55,735 nucleotides of DNA from Pontimonas sp. (GCA_028096805.1 JAOHDU010000004.1:1-55735); one strand, 5' to 3'. Counted from the first letter of the stretch, positions 27,884 through 37,067 are shown. Numbers and translations: made by a program. Notes: a model not told the origin generated them from the letters alone.

Positions 27884-27918
27884 CCGCCCGTCGGCGCGAC
27901 GGACCCGTCGGCGGGTGG
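27884..27918 (-). promoter_or_regulatory. Repeat / anti-repeat / repeat element in the rhodopsin mRNA leader
   Basis: On the minus strand two copies of CCGACGGG (27911-27904 and 27894-27887) flank CCGTCG (27902-27897), which is complementary to part of either copy. Two exclusive hairpins are therefore possible, ending about 20 bases before the ribosome binding site. A larger hairpin using flanking CACC.GCC / GGCGGTG is also possible. A role in controlling rhodopsin translation is inferred. Confidence 0.45.
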
Positions 27919-28163
27919 TCGAGGAATTGTCCTCTATGCAGTGAGTATCAAGGATGCTCACCAGCCCCAACACGCTACCCCTGGGCGCACTTTTTTGCTA
28001 CATAAACACCCTATTTTGGCTGAAATTTTCCTGAATGCCCGGTAAATAGAGGGCAGAAAAAGTACCTCAATCCTGTTTTCATCCATGGTAAATCAGCAAA
28101 AATTACCCGAATGGCCTCTTTTTGGCCGGGCGGAAAGCGTCGTGGCGTGGTTGAAGGTTAACG
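27919..28163 (-). other. AT-rich upstream region of the rhodopsin gene
   Basis: About 245 bases without a gene, clearly richer in A/T (T- and A-runs at 27990-28110) than the surrounding sequence. It must hold the rhodopsin promoter. A possible pair on the minus strand is TTGGGG followed 17 bases later by TACTCA around 27967-27940, but this is weak. No open frame of note. Confidence 0.5.
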
Positions 28164-28201
28164 CACGAAGACCCGACCTCCTGAGGGGCCGGGTCTTCGT
28201 G
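28164..28201 (-). terminator. Terminator of pnp
   Basis: CACGAAGACCCG (28164-28175) pairs with CGGGTCTTCGTG (28190-28201) in a perfect 12-pair stem, extended inward by a few more pairs. It begins seven bases after the pnp stop and separates pnp from the rhodopsin gene. Confidence 0.88.
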
Positions 28202-28208
28202 GCATTTA

Positions 28209-30443
28209 TTACTCGGCTGCGGCTTCGCCGTCCTCTGCCACCACGGGGCTGAGGGAGAGCTTGCCACGGTCATCAATCTTGGAGATTTCCACCAGGACTT
28301 TCTGACCCACCGACAGAACGTCTTCGACATCGTCGACTCGTTTGCCGCCGGCCAGCTTGCGCACCTCAGAGATGTGCAGCAGGCCGTCCTTGCCGGGAAC
28401 CAGAGAGATGAAGGCACCGAAGGCAGCGATCTTGACGACCGTTCCCAGGTACTGCTCCCCCACCTCGGGGTTCACGGGGTTGGCAATCGCATTGACGCGG
28501 GTGCGCGCTGCTTCAGCGCTCTCCCCGTCAACGGCACCAATGAAGACTGTGCCGTCATCGTCAATCGAGATTTGAGCGCCGGTCTCATCCTGAATCGAGT
28601 TGATGGTTTTACCCTTAGGCCCAATCAGCTCACCGATCTTGTCGGCAGGAATGTTCACGGTGATCACGCGAGGTGCGGTCGCAGCCATCTCATCCGGGGA
28701 ATCGATTGCTTCGTTCATGACCGCGAGGATGTGCAGTCGCGCATCCTTAGCCTGCGTCAATGCGCCCGCCAAGACGCTCGCTGGAATTCCATCGAGCTTC
28801 GTGTCGAGCTGAATCGCGGTGACGAATTCGGTGGTCCCTGCCACCTTGAAGTCCATGTCACCCAGGGCATCTTCCGCACCGAGGATGTCGGTCAGAGCTG
28901 CGTAGCGCATCTCCCCGTCAACCTCATCGGAAATCAGACCCATGGCAATACCCGCAACCGGAGCCTTCAGCGGAACACCGGCGTTGAGCATCGACAACGT
29001 CGAGGCACACACCGAACCCATGGAGGTCGAACCGTTCGAGCTCAATGCTTCCGACACCTGACGGATGGCGTAAGGGAACTCTTCACGAGAAGGCAACACC
29101 GGCACCAAAGCACGCTCCGCAAGGAAGCCGTGACCAATTTCACGACGCTTAGGGGTACCCACACGACCCGTTTCACCGGTCGAATAGGGCGGGAAGTTGT
29201 AGTGGTGCATGTAGCGCTTGCTCGTCACAGGGTTCAACGAGTCAATCTGCTGCTCCATCTTCAACATGTTCAGTGTCGTGACACCCATGATCTGGGTCTC
29301 ACCGCGCTGGAACAGTGCGGAACCGTGAACCCGAGGAATGATGTCCACCTCAGCATCAATGACGCGCAGGTCAGACCCACCGCGACCATCGATTCGGATG
29401 CCCTCAGCGAGAACGCGGGTGCGCATGACGCGCTTGGTCACCGACTTGTAGGCGGCGGACACCATGGCGTTGGAGCCTTCGGGAAGGGTGCCTGCCTCAA
29501 CCTGCGCGGCAACGGCATCTTTCACAGCGGACTTCAGCTCATCGTCTGCAGCCTGGCGTTCCTTCTTGTCAGCGATCTGGTAGACGCTCGCCAGTTTGGT
29601 GGCTGCCTCAGCGTCGACCGCTGCCAATACCTCGGGGGTGTAGTCAGCGAAGACCGGGTAGTTTTCGATTTCCTTAGCGGACTGGTCAGCGAGCTTCTGC
29701 TGCGCCTCGACCAGCTGCTTGAGGAAAGGCTTGGCCGCTTCGAGACCCTGCGCAACAACTTCTTCGCTGGGCTTCGTAGCGCCGCCCTGGATGAGCTCCC
29801 AGCTCACCTCGGTGGCTTCTGCTTCCACCATCATGATGGCGACATCTTCCGAGCCATCGGGCATGGTGACCACGCGGCCTGCCACAACGATGTCGAAGAC
29901 TGCTTCCGCCAGCTGGCTGTGCTTGGGGAAGGCAACCCACTGGTCACCGATCAGAGCCAAGCGCACCGCAGCGATCGGACCGCTGAAGGGCAGGCCCGAA
30001 ATCTGGGTGGACGCCGAAGCTGCGTTAATCGCGAGGGCGTCATAGAACTCATCGGGTGCCATGGAGAGCACGGTGATGACAATCTGCACCTCGTTGCGAA
30101 GTCCATCAACGAACGATGGACGCAACGGCCGGTCAATCAAACGGCACACCAGGATGGCGTCTGTGGAGGGGCGACCCTCACGGCGGAAGAACGAGCCGGG
30201 AATCTTGCCCGCAGCATACGAGCGCTCTTCCACGTCAACGGTCAACGGGAAGAAGTCAAAGCCTTCCCGGGCATTCTTTGAGGCACTGGTTGCCGAGAGC
30301 AACATGGTGTCCTCATCCAGGTATGCGGCAACCGCTCCCTGGGCTTGCTGGGCCAAACGACCCGTTTCAAAGCGCACAGTGCGCTTACCGAAAGCACCGT
30401 TATCGAGAACGGTTTCGGCGAATTTAATTTCTGGACCTTCCAT
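28209..30443 (-). CDS. pnp: Polyribonucleotide nucleotidyltransferase (PNPase)
   Basis: This 744-residue exoribonuclease has two RNase PH domains (about 15-150 and 340-550, with [14 protein letters not shown] and [19 protein letters not shown]), a central helical domain, and C-terminal KH ([18 protein letters not shown]) and S1 ([20 protein letters not shown]) domains. It degrades RNA 3' to 5' using phosphate. I chose ATG 30443: AAGGAG lies 12 bases upstream, and the alternative GTG is only two bases from it. It follows rpsO, as in most bacteria, but a terminator lies between them, so it may also have its own promoter. Confidence 0.97.
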   Translation of the reverse strand: MEGPEIKFAETVLDNGAFGKRTVRFETGRLAQQAQGAVAAYLDEDTMLLSATSASKNAREGFDFFPLTVDVEERSYAAGKIPGSFFRREGRPSTDAILVCRLIDRPLRPSFVDGLRNEVQIVITVLSMAPDEFYDALAINAASASTQISGLPFSGPIAAVRLALIGDQWVAFPKHSQLAEAVFDIVVAGRVVTMPDGSEDVAIMMVEAEATEVSWELIQGGATKPSEEVVAQGLEAAKPFLKQLVEAQQKLADQSAKEIENYPVFADYTPEVLAAVDAEAATKLASVYQIADKKERQAADDELKSAVKDAVAAQVEAGTLPEGSNAMVSAAYKSVTKRVMRTRVLAEGIRIDGRGGSDLRVIDAEVDIIPRVHGSALFQRGETQIMGVTTLNMLKMEQQIDSLNPVTSKRYMHHYNFPPYSTGETGRVGTPKRREIGHGFLAERALVPVLPSREEFPYAIRQVSEALSSNGSTSMGSVCASTLSMLNAGVPLKAPVAGIAMGLISDEVDGEMRYAALTDILGAEDALGDMDFKVAGTTEFVTAIQLDTKLDGIPASVLAGALTQAKDARLHILAVMNEAIDSPDEMAATAPRVITVNIPADKIGELIGPKGKTINSIQDETGAQISIDDDGTVFIGAVDGESAEAARTRVNAIANPVNPEVGEQYLGTVVKIAAFGAFISLVPGKDGLLHISEVRKLAGGKRVDDVEDVLSVGQKVLVEISKIDDRGKLSLSPVVAEDGEAAAE

Positions 30444-30695
30444 TAAGGTCACTTCTCCTTTATTCAGCAAACATTGCCGGCAGTGTTACCGGTAATGGCG
30501 GCGATCCGCGAGAGAGCAGGCATGAAGATATGCCACACACGTGTGAGGGCCTCATTCTGGCCAACAGTAGAAGTGCACTGTCTGGGACAGTAGACCACCA
30601 CCGGTGACCAGCTCCTTACCCACCTACTCCGTGGAGAGCCATATTTGGTTATCCATCCGCGTTGCGGACTTTCCCAGGGTATCGGCTTAGCCCCT
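30444..30695 (-). other. pnp leader / intergenic region
   Basis: About 250 bases between the rpsO terminator and pnp. It contains short inverted repeats, for example GCCGGCAGTGTTACCGG near 30477-30493. In other bacteria the pnp leader is a site of RNase III and PNPase autoregulation. I see no gene here and no clear promoter. Confidence 0.4.
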
Positions 30696-30730
30696 AAAAA
30701 GCGATACCCCCGCGCCGGGCGGGGGTATCG
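30696..30730 (-). terminator. Rho-independent terminator of rpsO
   Basis: CGATACCCCCGC (30702-30713) pairs with GCGGGGGTATCG (30719-30730), a perfect 12-pair stem with a five-base loop. On the minus strand it is followed directly by CTTTTTAG, a proper T-tract, 14 bases after the rpsO stop. Confidence 0.93.
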
Positions 30731-30743
30731 GATGTTTGGGGCT

Positions 30744-31013
30744 TTATCGGCGCAGACCGAGTTTTTCGATCAGCGCACGGTAGCGGGCGATGTCAATGCG
30801 CTGCAGGTAACCCAACAGGCGACGACGGCGACCGACCATCAGGAGCAACCCGCGACGCGAGTGGTGGTCGTGTTTGTGACCCTTGAGGTGCTCGGTGAGC
30901 TCCACAATGCGGTGGGTCATCAGCGCAATCTGGACTTCGGGAGAACCGGTGTCACCGGGGTGGGTCGCATACTTCTCGATGATTGTTGCTTTTTCTGCTT
31001 GGGCCATAGCCAT
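30744..31013 (-). CDS. rpsO: 30S ribosomal protein S15
   Basis: This 89-residue protein is the family's exact usual length. It contains [17 protein letters not shown], the [12 protein letters not shown] rRNA-binding loop and the [20 protein letters not shown] tail. S15 binds 16S rRNA helices 20-22 early in assembly. I chose ATG 31013 because GGAGAG lies five bases upstream; a longer frame exists but lacks a site. A strong terminator follows before pnp. Confidence 0.97.
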   Translation of the reverse strand: MAMAQAEKATIIEKYATHPGDTGSPEVQIALMTHRIVELTEHLKGHKHDHHSRRGLLLMVGRRRRLLGYLQRIDIARYRALIEKLGLRR

Positions 31014-31208
31014 GTCAGCTCTCCTTCGTCTCGCTGCGCGGCGCCACACCAGGATGGTGAAGCTCTCTCAATCCGCGGCCGTTTCACGGCACAAGGAGCA
31101 ACACTAGCACCGAGAAGGCCTCGCGAACAGACCCAGGACCGTTACCAAGGTGTGATGCCCGGGCCTTGTTGGCCCAGCACAGCTTTGGCACACTGATAGA
31201 CAGCTACT

Positions 31209-31253
31209 CACCGCCCAGAAGCGCTGGAGGCTCCGCCTCGCCACTGGGCGGTG
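31209..31253 (-). terminator. Hairpin after aspA
   Basis: CACCGCCCAG (31209-31218) and CTGGGCGGTG (31244-31253) form a perfect ten-pair stem enclosing a smaller GAGG/CCTC hairpin, six bases after the aspA stop. The remaining gap to rpsO (31014-31208) holds a second stem, GGGCC-TTGTT-GGCCC at 31161-31175, and presumably the rpsO promoter. Confidence 0.75.
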
Positions 31254-31258
31254 GGGCG

Positions 31259-32806
31259 TTAACCGACGTTTTCTGGTTCTTCGCCGAGCGGAGGGAGAGG
31301 AATCAGACCCGTGGCAAGGGTTAGCCCGCTCAACCGGGCGGGAGACAGCACCGTATCGAGCTCTTCTGACGCCATCAACCCCTGGGCGATCACGAGCTCT
31401 CGCACTGTGCCTTTTCCGGCAAGCGCCTCGTGGGCAATAGCCGCAGCCTTCCCATACCCGATGTAGGGAGTGAGGGCGGTGACGACTCCGACGCTCGCTT
31501 CGACCATCTGGTGCAACCGGTCTTCGTTAGCGGTAATACCGTCAATGCAGTTGACCCTTAGTGTTTTACACGCATTGGTCAGCCACACCATCGACTGCAT
31601 CATGGAGGCAGCGATAATCGGCTCAAACGCGTTGAGTTGCAACTGCCCGGCCTCCGCCGCGGCGGTGACCGTGGCATCCGAACCAATCACCGCGAAGGCC
31701 ACCTGGTTGACCACCTCCGGGATCACGGGGTTGACCTTCCCGGGCATGATCGACGAGCCCGCCTGGCGCGCGGGAAGCTCAATTTCTCCCAGCCCCGCCT
31801 GGGGTCCGCTGGAGAGCAGCCTCAGGTCGTTGCATATTTTGGAGAGCTTCACCGCGGAGCGTTTGAGAACACTGGAGAGCGTCATGAACACTCCCGCGTC
31901 ACTGGTGGCCTCAATCAGGTCTGGCGCGGTGTGGATGGCGAGCCCCGTCAGCTCCGCTAGGTGCGCGCGAACAGCCTCGGGGTAGCGATGATCTGCTGTG
32001 ATTCCCGTGCCAATGGCCGTGGCGCCAAGGTTTACTTCGCACAGGAACGGGATGGTTTCTTCAATGCGGTCTTGGTCTTCTCCCAGCGTGTTCGCAAAGC
32101 CCCGGAATTCTTGCCCCAACGTCATCGGCACGGCGTCTTGCATCTGGGTGCGCCCCACTTTGAGGATGTCGGCAAATTCCCGGCCTTTTGCGGCGAAGGA
32201 TTCCGAGAGCAACCGGTGTTCGGCGGCAAGCCGCCACACTCCAAACACCATTCCCAACTTGATCGCGCTGGGATACACATCGTTCGTGCTTTGTGATCGA
32301 TTCACATCGTCAATCGGGTGCAAGTGCTGATAGTCACCTTTGGTGTGACCCATGATTTCTAGTCCCCGGTTGGCTATTACTTCATTGGCGCACATGTTGG
32401 TGGAGGTTCCCGCCCCACCCTGGACGGCACCCAGCACAAACTGTTCGTGCCAACGGCCTGCCACCAGTTCTTCACAGACCTGATCGATGACCGCGGCTTT
32501 TTCTGGCGAGAGGACACCAATGTCGCGGTTAGCGCGAGCGGCCGCTTGTTTCACGCGAGCAAGCCCGCGAATCATGTCGGGGTAGTTGGAGATCGCACGC
32601 CGGGTGATCGGAAAGTTCTCGAGCGCCCGAGCGGTGTGGATACCCCAGTACGCGTCGGCTGGCACCTCGTGCTCGCCCAGGGAGTCCTTTTCCACCCGCA
32701 TGGCGATACTGGCCGGATCGACGTGTTCATCCATGCCAGGGCGGTAGGTGGAATGTCCATCAGGTTCGGGCGAAAACGATGGCCCCGGTCCGGTTGTGTT
32801 CACCAT
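31259..32806 (-). CDS. aspA: Aspartate ammonia-lyase
   Basis: This 515-residue member of the fumarase/aspartase superfamily converts aspartate to fumarate and ammonia. The signature loop GSSIMPGKVNP (catalytic Ser), the TGITADHRYPE region and QGGAGTSTNMCANEVIANR are present. The run LGEHEVPADAYWGIHTARALENF is the typical aspartase start. The first 30 residues before it are extra, so the true start may be an internal ATG such as 32734; the ATG at 32806 has GAAGGGGCG upstream. It is a single gene followed by a hairpin. Confidence 0.9.
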   Translation of the reverse strand: MVNTTGPGPSFSPEPDGHSTYRPGMDEHVDPASIAMRVEKDSLGEHEVPADAYWGIHTARALENFPITRRAISNYPDMIRGLARVKQAAARANRDIGVLSPEKAAVIDQVCEELVAGRWHEQFVLGAVQGGAGTSTNMCANEVIANRGLEIMGHTKGDYQHLHPIDDVNRSQSTNDVYPSAIKLGMVFGVWRLAAEHRLLSESFAAKGREFADILKVGRTQMQDAVPMTLGQEFRGFANTLGEDQDRIEETIPFLCEVNLGATAIGTGITADHRYPEAVRAHLAELTGLAIHTAPDLIEATSDAGVFMTLSSVLKRSAVKLSKICNDLRLLSSGPQAGLGEIELPARQAGSSIMPGKVNPVIPEVVNQVAFAVIGSDATVTAAAEAGQLQLNAFEPIIAASMMQSMVWLTNACKTLRVNCIDGITANEDRLHQMVEASVGVVTALTPYIGYGKAAAIAHEALAGKGTVRELVIAQGLMASEELDTVLSPARLSGLTLATGLIPLPPLGEEPENVG

Positions 32807-32935
32807 GGTGGCGCCCCTTCGTGTGAGAAATACTCTCGACGCTCGTCAGTCTAGGAGCCTGAGGGTGGATTCACCGGCGGTCCGGGTACCGCTGTTACGC
32901 TATCGACACGATTGAGACCAGTAGTGAGGTACCCC

Positions 32936-33193
32936 ATGGCAGAGACAGCACCCATCCAGTTTTATGGCGCCAGCTGGTGTGGCGACTGTGTTCGAGCCCA
33001 GGCGCTCCTGGAGCACTACGGGGTCGGGTTTGAGTACCACGATGTCGACGCCAGCGAAGCCGACAAAGCGCAAGCTATTGAGCTCTCCGGGCGCCCCAAC
33101 ATTCCGGTCTTGGCCTTCACCGACGGCTCAGTCCTGACCGAGCCCAGCAACCCACTGCTCAACGCAAAGCTCACCGAACTCAATCTGATTTAG
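32936..33193 (+). CDS. Mycoredoxin-type glutaredoxin
   Basis: This 85-residue thioredoxin-fold protein has the dithiol motif WCGDC (Cys 15 and Cys 18), cis-proline in IPVLAF (about 61-66) and the TDGSVLTEPSN loop. Mycoredoxins reduce mycothiol mixed disulfides in actinobacteria. The CGDC motif differs from the CGYC of the best-studied member, so partner and substrate are not certain. Start ATG 32936 is chosen because the frame before it is not conserved-looking. It precedes the RecB-like nuclease gene by 30 bases. Confidence 0.8.
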   Translation: MAETAPIQFYGASWCGDCVRAQALLEHYGVGFEYHDVDASEADKAQAIELSGRPNIPVLAFTDGSVLTEPSNPLLNAKLTELNLI

Positions 33194-33223
33194 GCCGTCG
33201 GGGGCACCGCTTAGGCTCGCGGT

Positions 33224-34879
33224 ATGCAGCGACTCGACGACGGCGCCTGGGTCATCTCCCCCAGTGATCTCACCGCGTATACGCGCTGCCCGTGGGAGCT
33301 TGCCCGCACGGTGGATGAGAAACTGGGCAAACCGGTTGTTCTTGAGGACATCACCGACCCGATGATGGATTTGGTGGCAGCACTCGGCCTGGAGCACGAG
33401 AAACGCACACTCGAGACCCTGAAACAGTCACTGGCTCTGGTGATCGAAATCCCCTACAGCCGTGCACCGCGCTCCGCGGGAGCCAAAGCCTGGCGCGCAG
33501 CCATCCAAACCGCGAGTGACGCAACCACCGTGGCGCTCCACTCCGACGCTGACGCCCTCTTTCAAGCCGTGTTTTTTCAACCCCAACTGCCCGAGGCGGA
33601 GCTACCGATCGGGTTTCAAGGGTTTGCCGACTTTGTTGTGCGCCAAGGACCCCTCTGGGAAGTGTGGGACACCAAGCTCGCACGGCGCGCCAAAGACTCC
33701 GCACTCGTTCAACTAGCGGCCTACGCCGATCAACTCCACGAAGCAGGAATCGCCACCTCCCCCGAGGTTCGGCTGATTTTGGGCGATGGGCAGGCCAGTG
33801 TGCACACCGTCGATGACGTGATGTCGGAATACAAACACTTACGCGAGTTGGTGGTCCACCTCATTCATGAGCGTTCAGCACAGACCGACCCCGTGGAGTG
33901 GGGAAGCCCCCTGTATCCGGCGTGTGGCAAACCCGGGTGCAGTGCGTGCCACCAGGCGGTTCTGGATTACGACGACCTGTTTCAGGTGTACAAGCTCAGC
34001 ACTACCCAACGCAGCAAACTGCGGCTCGCCGGAATCACCACGATGGAGCAACTCGCAGAAAGCACCCCGGAATCGTTGCGGTCCTCGGTCAGTGGAGTGG
34101 GAGCGGCCACTCTCGAGCGATTGCGTCGACAAGCGAGGATGCAGTGGGCGACACTGGGCAACCCCGGTTCGCGACCCCAGTGGGAGGTTCTCTCGCACTC
34201 CGTGCTCGCGCAGGTTCCCTCGCCGAACCCGGGTGACCTGTTCTTTGATTTTGAGGGAGACCCGACCTACCAAGAGTGGGATGAGGAGGGTTTACCCATC
34301 ACGGAGAGCGGGGCTGGTTCACCGCCTCGCTTCGGCATTGAATACCTCTTCGGGGTCTGGGGGCACAACATCAACCCGGGATCCGCCAACCCGGATTTCC
34401 TCGGCATCTGGGCCGAAGACTTTGTGGACGAGGGCCTCGCCCTCCAACGCTTTTGCGAGCTGGTGGAGCAGCGCCTAGTCGAGTACCCCGACCTGCGGGT
34501 TTTTCACTACGCCTCCTATGAGCGCACCAAGCTCAAGCACCTTGTGGCCCGGCACAACACCCATCACGCTACGGTCACCAGCCTGCTGGATGATCTGTTG
34601 TGTGATCTTCTGCCCATCGTGACGAAGGGGCTCGTGGTGGGGCTAGGCAGCTACGGCCTCAAAGCCCTCGAAGCCGTGTACTTAGACAAGGGCGTCCGCA
34701 CCGGTATTGCCGGCGGCGGTGAATCAGTGGTCGCGTTCGCCCAGTACCGGGACCTGACCGCGACCGGTCGAACGGGCGAGGCTGCAGCGCTCAAGCAGAG
34801 CATCCTGCACTACAACGAAATTGACTGCTTCTCCACACGGGCACTGCGCGACTGGCTCATAAACGCCGCCAAGAGCTAA
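33224..34879 (+). CDS. TM0106-family RecB/Cas4-like nuclease with RNase H-like domain (no helicase)
   Basis: This 551-residue protein has a Cas4/RecB-type nuclease region at the N-terminus: RCPWELA, GFADF, WEVWDTKLAR (D-x-K) and QLAAYADQL. A Cys cluster, CGKPGCSAC (about 230-240), and RCPWEL could ligate an Fe-S cluster. A helix-hairpin-helix-like segment (about 265-300) and an RNase H-like DEDD domain (FFDFEGDPT at about 340, then VFHYASYERTKL and HYNEIDCFSTRAL) follow. In many relatives an SF1 helicase is fused at the C-terminus; here it is absent. A DNA-repair role is plausible but unproven. It converges on the J-domain gene with a four-base overlap. Confidence 0.8.
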   Translation: MQRLDDGAWVISPSDLTAYTRCPWELARTVDEKLGKPVVLEDITDPMMDLVAALGLEHEKRTLETLKQSLALVIEIPYSRAPRSAGAKAWRAAIQTASDATTVALHSDADALFQAVFFQPQLPEAELPIGFQGFADFVVRQGPLWEVWDTKLARRAKDSALVQLAAYADQLHEAGIATSPEVRLILGDGQASVHTVDDVMSEYKHLRELVVHLIHERSAQTDPVEWGSPLYPACGKPGCSACHQAVLDYDDLFQVYKLSTTQRSKLRLAGITTMEQLAESTPESLRSSVSGVGAATLERLRRQARMQWATLGNPGSRPQWEVLSHSVLAQVPSPNPGDLFFDFEGDPTYQEWDEEGLPITESGAGSPPRFGIEYLFGVWGHNINPGSANPDFLGIWAEDFVDEGLALQRFCELVEQRLVEYPDLRVFHYASYERTKLKHLVARHNTHHATVTSLLDDLLCDLLPIVTKGLVVGLGSYGLKALEAVYLDKGVRTGIAGGGESVVAFAQYRDLTATGRTGEAAALKQSILHYNEIDCFSTRALRDWLINAAKS

Positions 34880-35775
34880 ACAAAGCGAATGCCGGCCCGA
34901 AGGCGCTGGCGCAGCGGGAAGAGGTCGTCTCCCACCAGCGAGGTGGATCCTCCCGCGAGATCGTCGCCGAGGTGTTCCACCAGGCTCGAGCGGGCGATGA
35001 GCTCAGCGGGAAGCCTTCCTCTCGACCCCACCGGCAGCACGGGCGCCGAGGTGTGGTCATCGGCGACCACAAAGCCGATGGCGCTGAACTTCACACCCAG
35101 CCCGCGCTGGAGTTTCTTGACCATCTGCGCCAGTTCTTTCATCGGGCGCTCTTTGGGCCCCAGTCCCTCGCTAGCGAGATCACCCTTCTGAACAGTGACG
35201 GGGTGCCCCCAGTCTTCGCTCTGCAGCGCCCAGAGCAAACTGGGCCCCAACACCACGTGATCAATTTTCTGAGCGCCCTGGTCGCGCGAGCCCTCAACGA
35301 GGACGTCGTGCCACACCTCAAACGCCGGGCCCAGCTCGGTCAAGTCTTTGGCGGTGTCCTCTTCCGCAATAGCCGCTGTCAAAATGTGCCGAATATCGGA
35401 GGGTGCTCGCTCGAGCAGTGCGGGGTCAAAAACGTTGTCAACCTCTACCCCTCGCCCCAGCCATTCGCGCACAAGAAGGCCGTAGCGCTCGCGGAACCAG
35501 CCGCCCGGGTGCCCGTGGGACTTGGCTCCCGCGCTGCGCGGCGCTGACGACCGTGCCCCGCCCTCTCGCCGGGGCACCCGCGAGGAGCCAGTCGGCTGCG
35601 AATCCGGTTCGCTGAGGGCTTCCCAGGCCTGTTGAACCCGGGCAAAATGCTCGGCCGTTCCCCCATGGTCGGGGTGGGACTCGCGCAACGCTCTGCGATA
35701 GGCACGTTTGAGCTCGTCTTCTGACGCTCCCGGTGACACACCAAAAAGCGTGTACGCCTCAAACTTCGACACCAC
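34876..35775 (-). CDS. J-domain protein with degenerate NERD-like C-terminal domain
   Basis: This 299-residue protein has a J domain (residues 5-65) with an intact HPD (34-36), so it could stimulate an Hsp70. After a basic Ser/Arg-rich linker, a second domain (about 100-299) contains VWHDVLVEGS then KIDHVVLGPSLLWALQSEDW. That is the layout of the NERD nuclease-related domain, but the usual catalytic E-x-K is replaced by Q-S-E. So it may be a non-catalytic NERD-like module. The NERD assignment is my inference from pattern. It converges on the RecB-like gene with a four-base overlap. Confidence 0.65.
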   Translation of the reverse strand: MVSKFEAYTLFGVSPGASEDELKRAYRRALRESHPDHGGTAEHFARVQQAWEALSEPDSQPTGSSRVPRREGGARSSAPRSAGAKSHGHPGGWFRERYGLLVREWLGRGVEVDNVFDPALLERAPSDIRHILTAAIAEEDTAKDLTELGPAFEVWHDVLVEGSRDQGAQKIDHVVLGPSLLWALQSEDWGHPVTVQKGDLASEGLGPKERPMKELAQMVKKLQRGLGVKFSAIGFVVADDHTSAPVLPVGSRGRLPAELIARSSLVEHLGDDLAGGSTSLVGDDLFPLRQRLRAGIRFV

Positions 35776-35796
35776 GCGAGAAACCCCTTTCGCCCC

Positions 35797-36303
35797 TCAG
35801 CCTAGAAAACCTGGGTTAGTTCCTGCTGAGTGCGACCAGTTGGTGGAGGCGGTGACAACGCTGTTGTCGCGACCGATGTGAAAGGTCGCTTCGAGAAACT
35901 CCCCGGCGAATGCGCGCGGCAACCAGAGTGCGGCATCTGACCACATGCGATCAAAAGGGATCTCAGCGATGTCCCACCAGCGGGGATCTAACTCGCTGGA
36001 GCGGCGAGGCTCTCCCTCAAACGTCCGGGCGAGGAACGCGTGGGAGCGCTGCGACAGCTCCGCTCGGTCAATGAAGGGGTACTCGATGACTGCGAGAGGC
36101 TCCAGGTCTGCGGGGTCAATGGTGATCCCCACTTCCTCCCAGACTTCCCGAACCGCTGTTTCCCTCGGTGTTTCCGAGCCCTCACTTTTGCCCCCCGGGC
36201 CCACGAGCTTCCCTCGACCGAGCCCGGTCAATTTCTCCCCCAGCAGCACTTGGGGTGACGCTTCGTCGGTTCTCATCAGGTACACCACAGCGACGTCAAA
36301 CAC
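35797..36303 (-). CDS. NUDIX hydrolase (MutT/MTH1-like)
   Basis: This 168-residue protein has a full NUDIX box, GKSEGSETPRETAVREVWEE followed by VGI, matching Gx5Ex7REUxEExGU. The preceding GKLVGPGGK and the WWDIAEIPFDRMWSDA segment resemble oxidised-nucleotide hydrolases such as MTH1. It may remove 8-oxo-dGTP or related nucleotides, complementing mutY in this window, but the substrate is not proven. It lies 21 bases upstream of the J-domain gene on the same strand, so the two may be co-transcribed. Confidence 0.85.
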   Translation of the reverse strand: MFDVAVVYLMRTDEASPQVLLGEKLTGLGRGKLVGPGGKSEGSETPRETAVREVWEEVGITIDPADLEPLAVIEYPFIDRAELSQRSHAFLARTFEGEPRRSSELDPRWWDIAEIPFDRMWSDAALWLPRAFAGEFLEATFHIGRDNSVVTASTNWSHSAGTNPGFLG

Positions 36304-36368
36304 GTCTCCAGGCTACGGGGTGTTGCTTCGTCGCTGGCAAGTGAGCGTTTCCTTGTTAGCCTCGAAGC

Positions 36369-37067
36369 GTGCGAGAGACTTTTGAAGACCTGCCCCACGC
36401 CGATCGGACCCCGCGATTGCGGACGGTCACCGGTTTCCTCTCACTCCTCGCCGCATTGACTTTGGCTGTCGCCCTTGGGGCCCAAATTATCGATCTGGTT
36501 CGCCGGGAACAGTTCTCCGCGCTGGAATTTGTGTCCTACTTTTCCATCCAATTCGCCTTCATCAGCTTCGTGGGACTCTTGCTCACCGGGCTCGCCGGGT
36601 TTAGTGGACGGCGAGACACTCCGAAGGTCGCGTCCGTCCGAAGTTTTCTTGCCCTGAACGCGCTGGCGGTCATCATCACCCACACGACTCTGTTCTCGCA
36701 GTCGCCAGCGAACGCCAGCGGAAGCATGACCGCGCTCGCCTGGCCAGACCTGGTCTTCCACCTGATCATCCCCGGCTACCTGGTGGTGGATTGGATTTTC
36801 AATCCGCTGCGGGCACGAATTCCCCGATGGGTGCCTTTTGCCAGCTTGCTCTATCCACTCGGGTGGATCGTCGGCGCTTTTGTGGTGGGCCAAGTAACCG
36901 AGTGGTATGTGAACCCGCGCCTAGACCCCGTCAACGCGGTGTCTCCGGCCCTCACCGCCGTCTACCTCGGGGGGATAGCCCTCACACTGGGGATGATGGC
37001 GCTAGCGGTACTCATGGTGAACCGGATCCACTATCGCCTGGTTCCCGCCAACCTGTTTGATTCGTAG
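36369..37067 (+). CDS. Pr6Pr-family membrane protein
   Basis: This 232-residue protein has six hydrophobic helices, and the segment VFHLIIPGYLVVDWIFNPLRARIP with a following PLGWIVGAF helix fits the Pr6Pr (six-helix) membrane family. Its function is unknown. The start is GTG. It is divergent from the NUDIX gene (65 bases between starts) and is followed 53 bases later by a small zinc-ribbon gene. Confidence 0.72.
   Translation: MRETFEDLPHADRTPRLRTVTGFLSLLAALTLAVALGAQIIDLVRREQFSALEFVSYFSIQFAFISFVGLLLTGLAGFSGRRDTPKVASVRSFLALNALAVIITHTTLFSQSPANASGSMTALAWPDLVFHLIIPGYLVVDWIFNPLRARIPRWVPFASLLYPLGWIVGAFVVGQVTEWYVNPRLDPVNAVSPALTAVYLGGIALTLGMMALAVLMVNRIHYRLVPANLFDS

Noticed and set aside
28374-30281. 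A 635-codon open frame on the plus strand
   Set aside because: It lies wholly opposite pnp, has no recognisable domain and an unlikely composition rich in His, Gln and Arg. It is a shadow of a GC-rich gene.
31014-31258. A small RNA gene between rpsO and aspA
   Set aside because: The stems seen are explained by the aspA terminator and a hairpin upstream of rpsO. No known RNA family was recognised.
33224-34879. Cas4-like nuclease as part of a CRISPR system
   Set aside because: No repeats or other cas genes nearby, and the domain set fits the TM0106 family, which is not tied to CRISPR.
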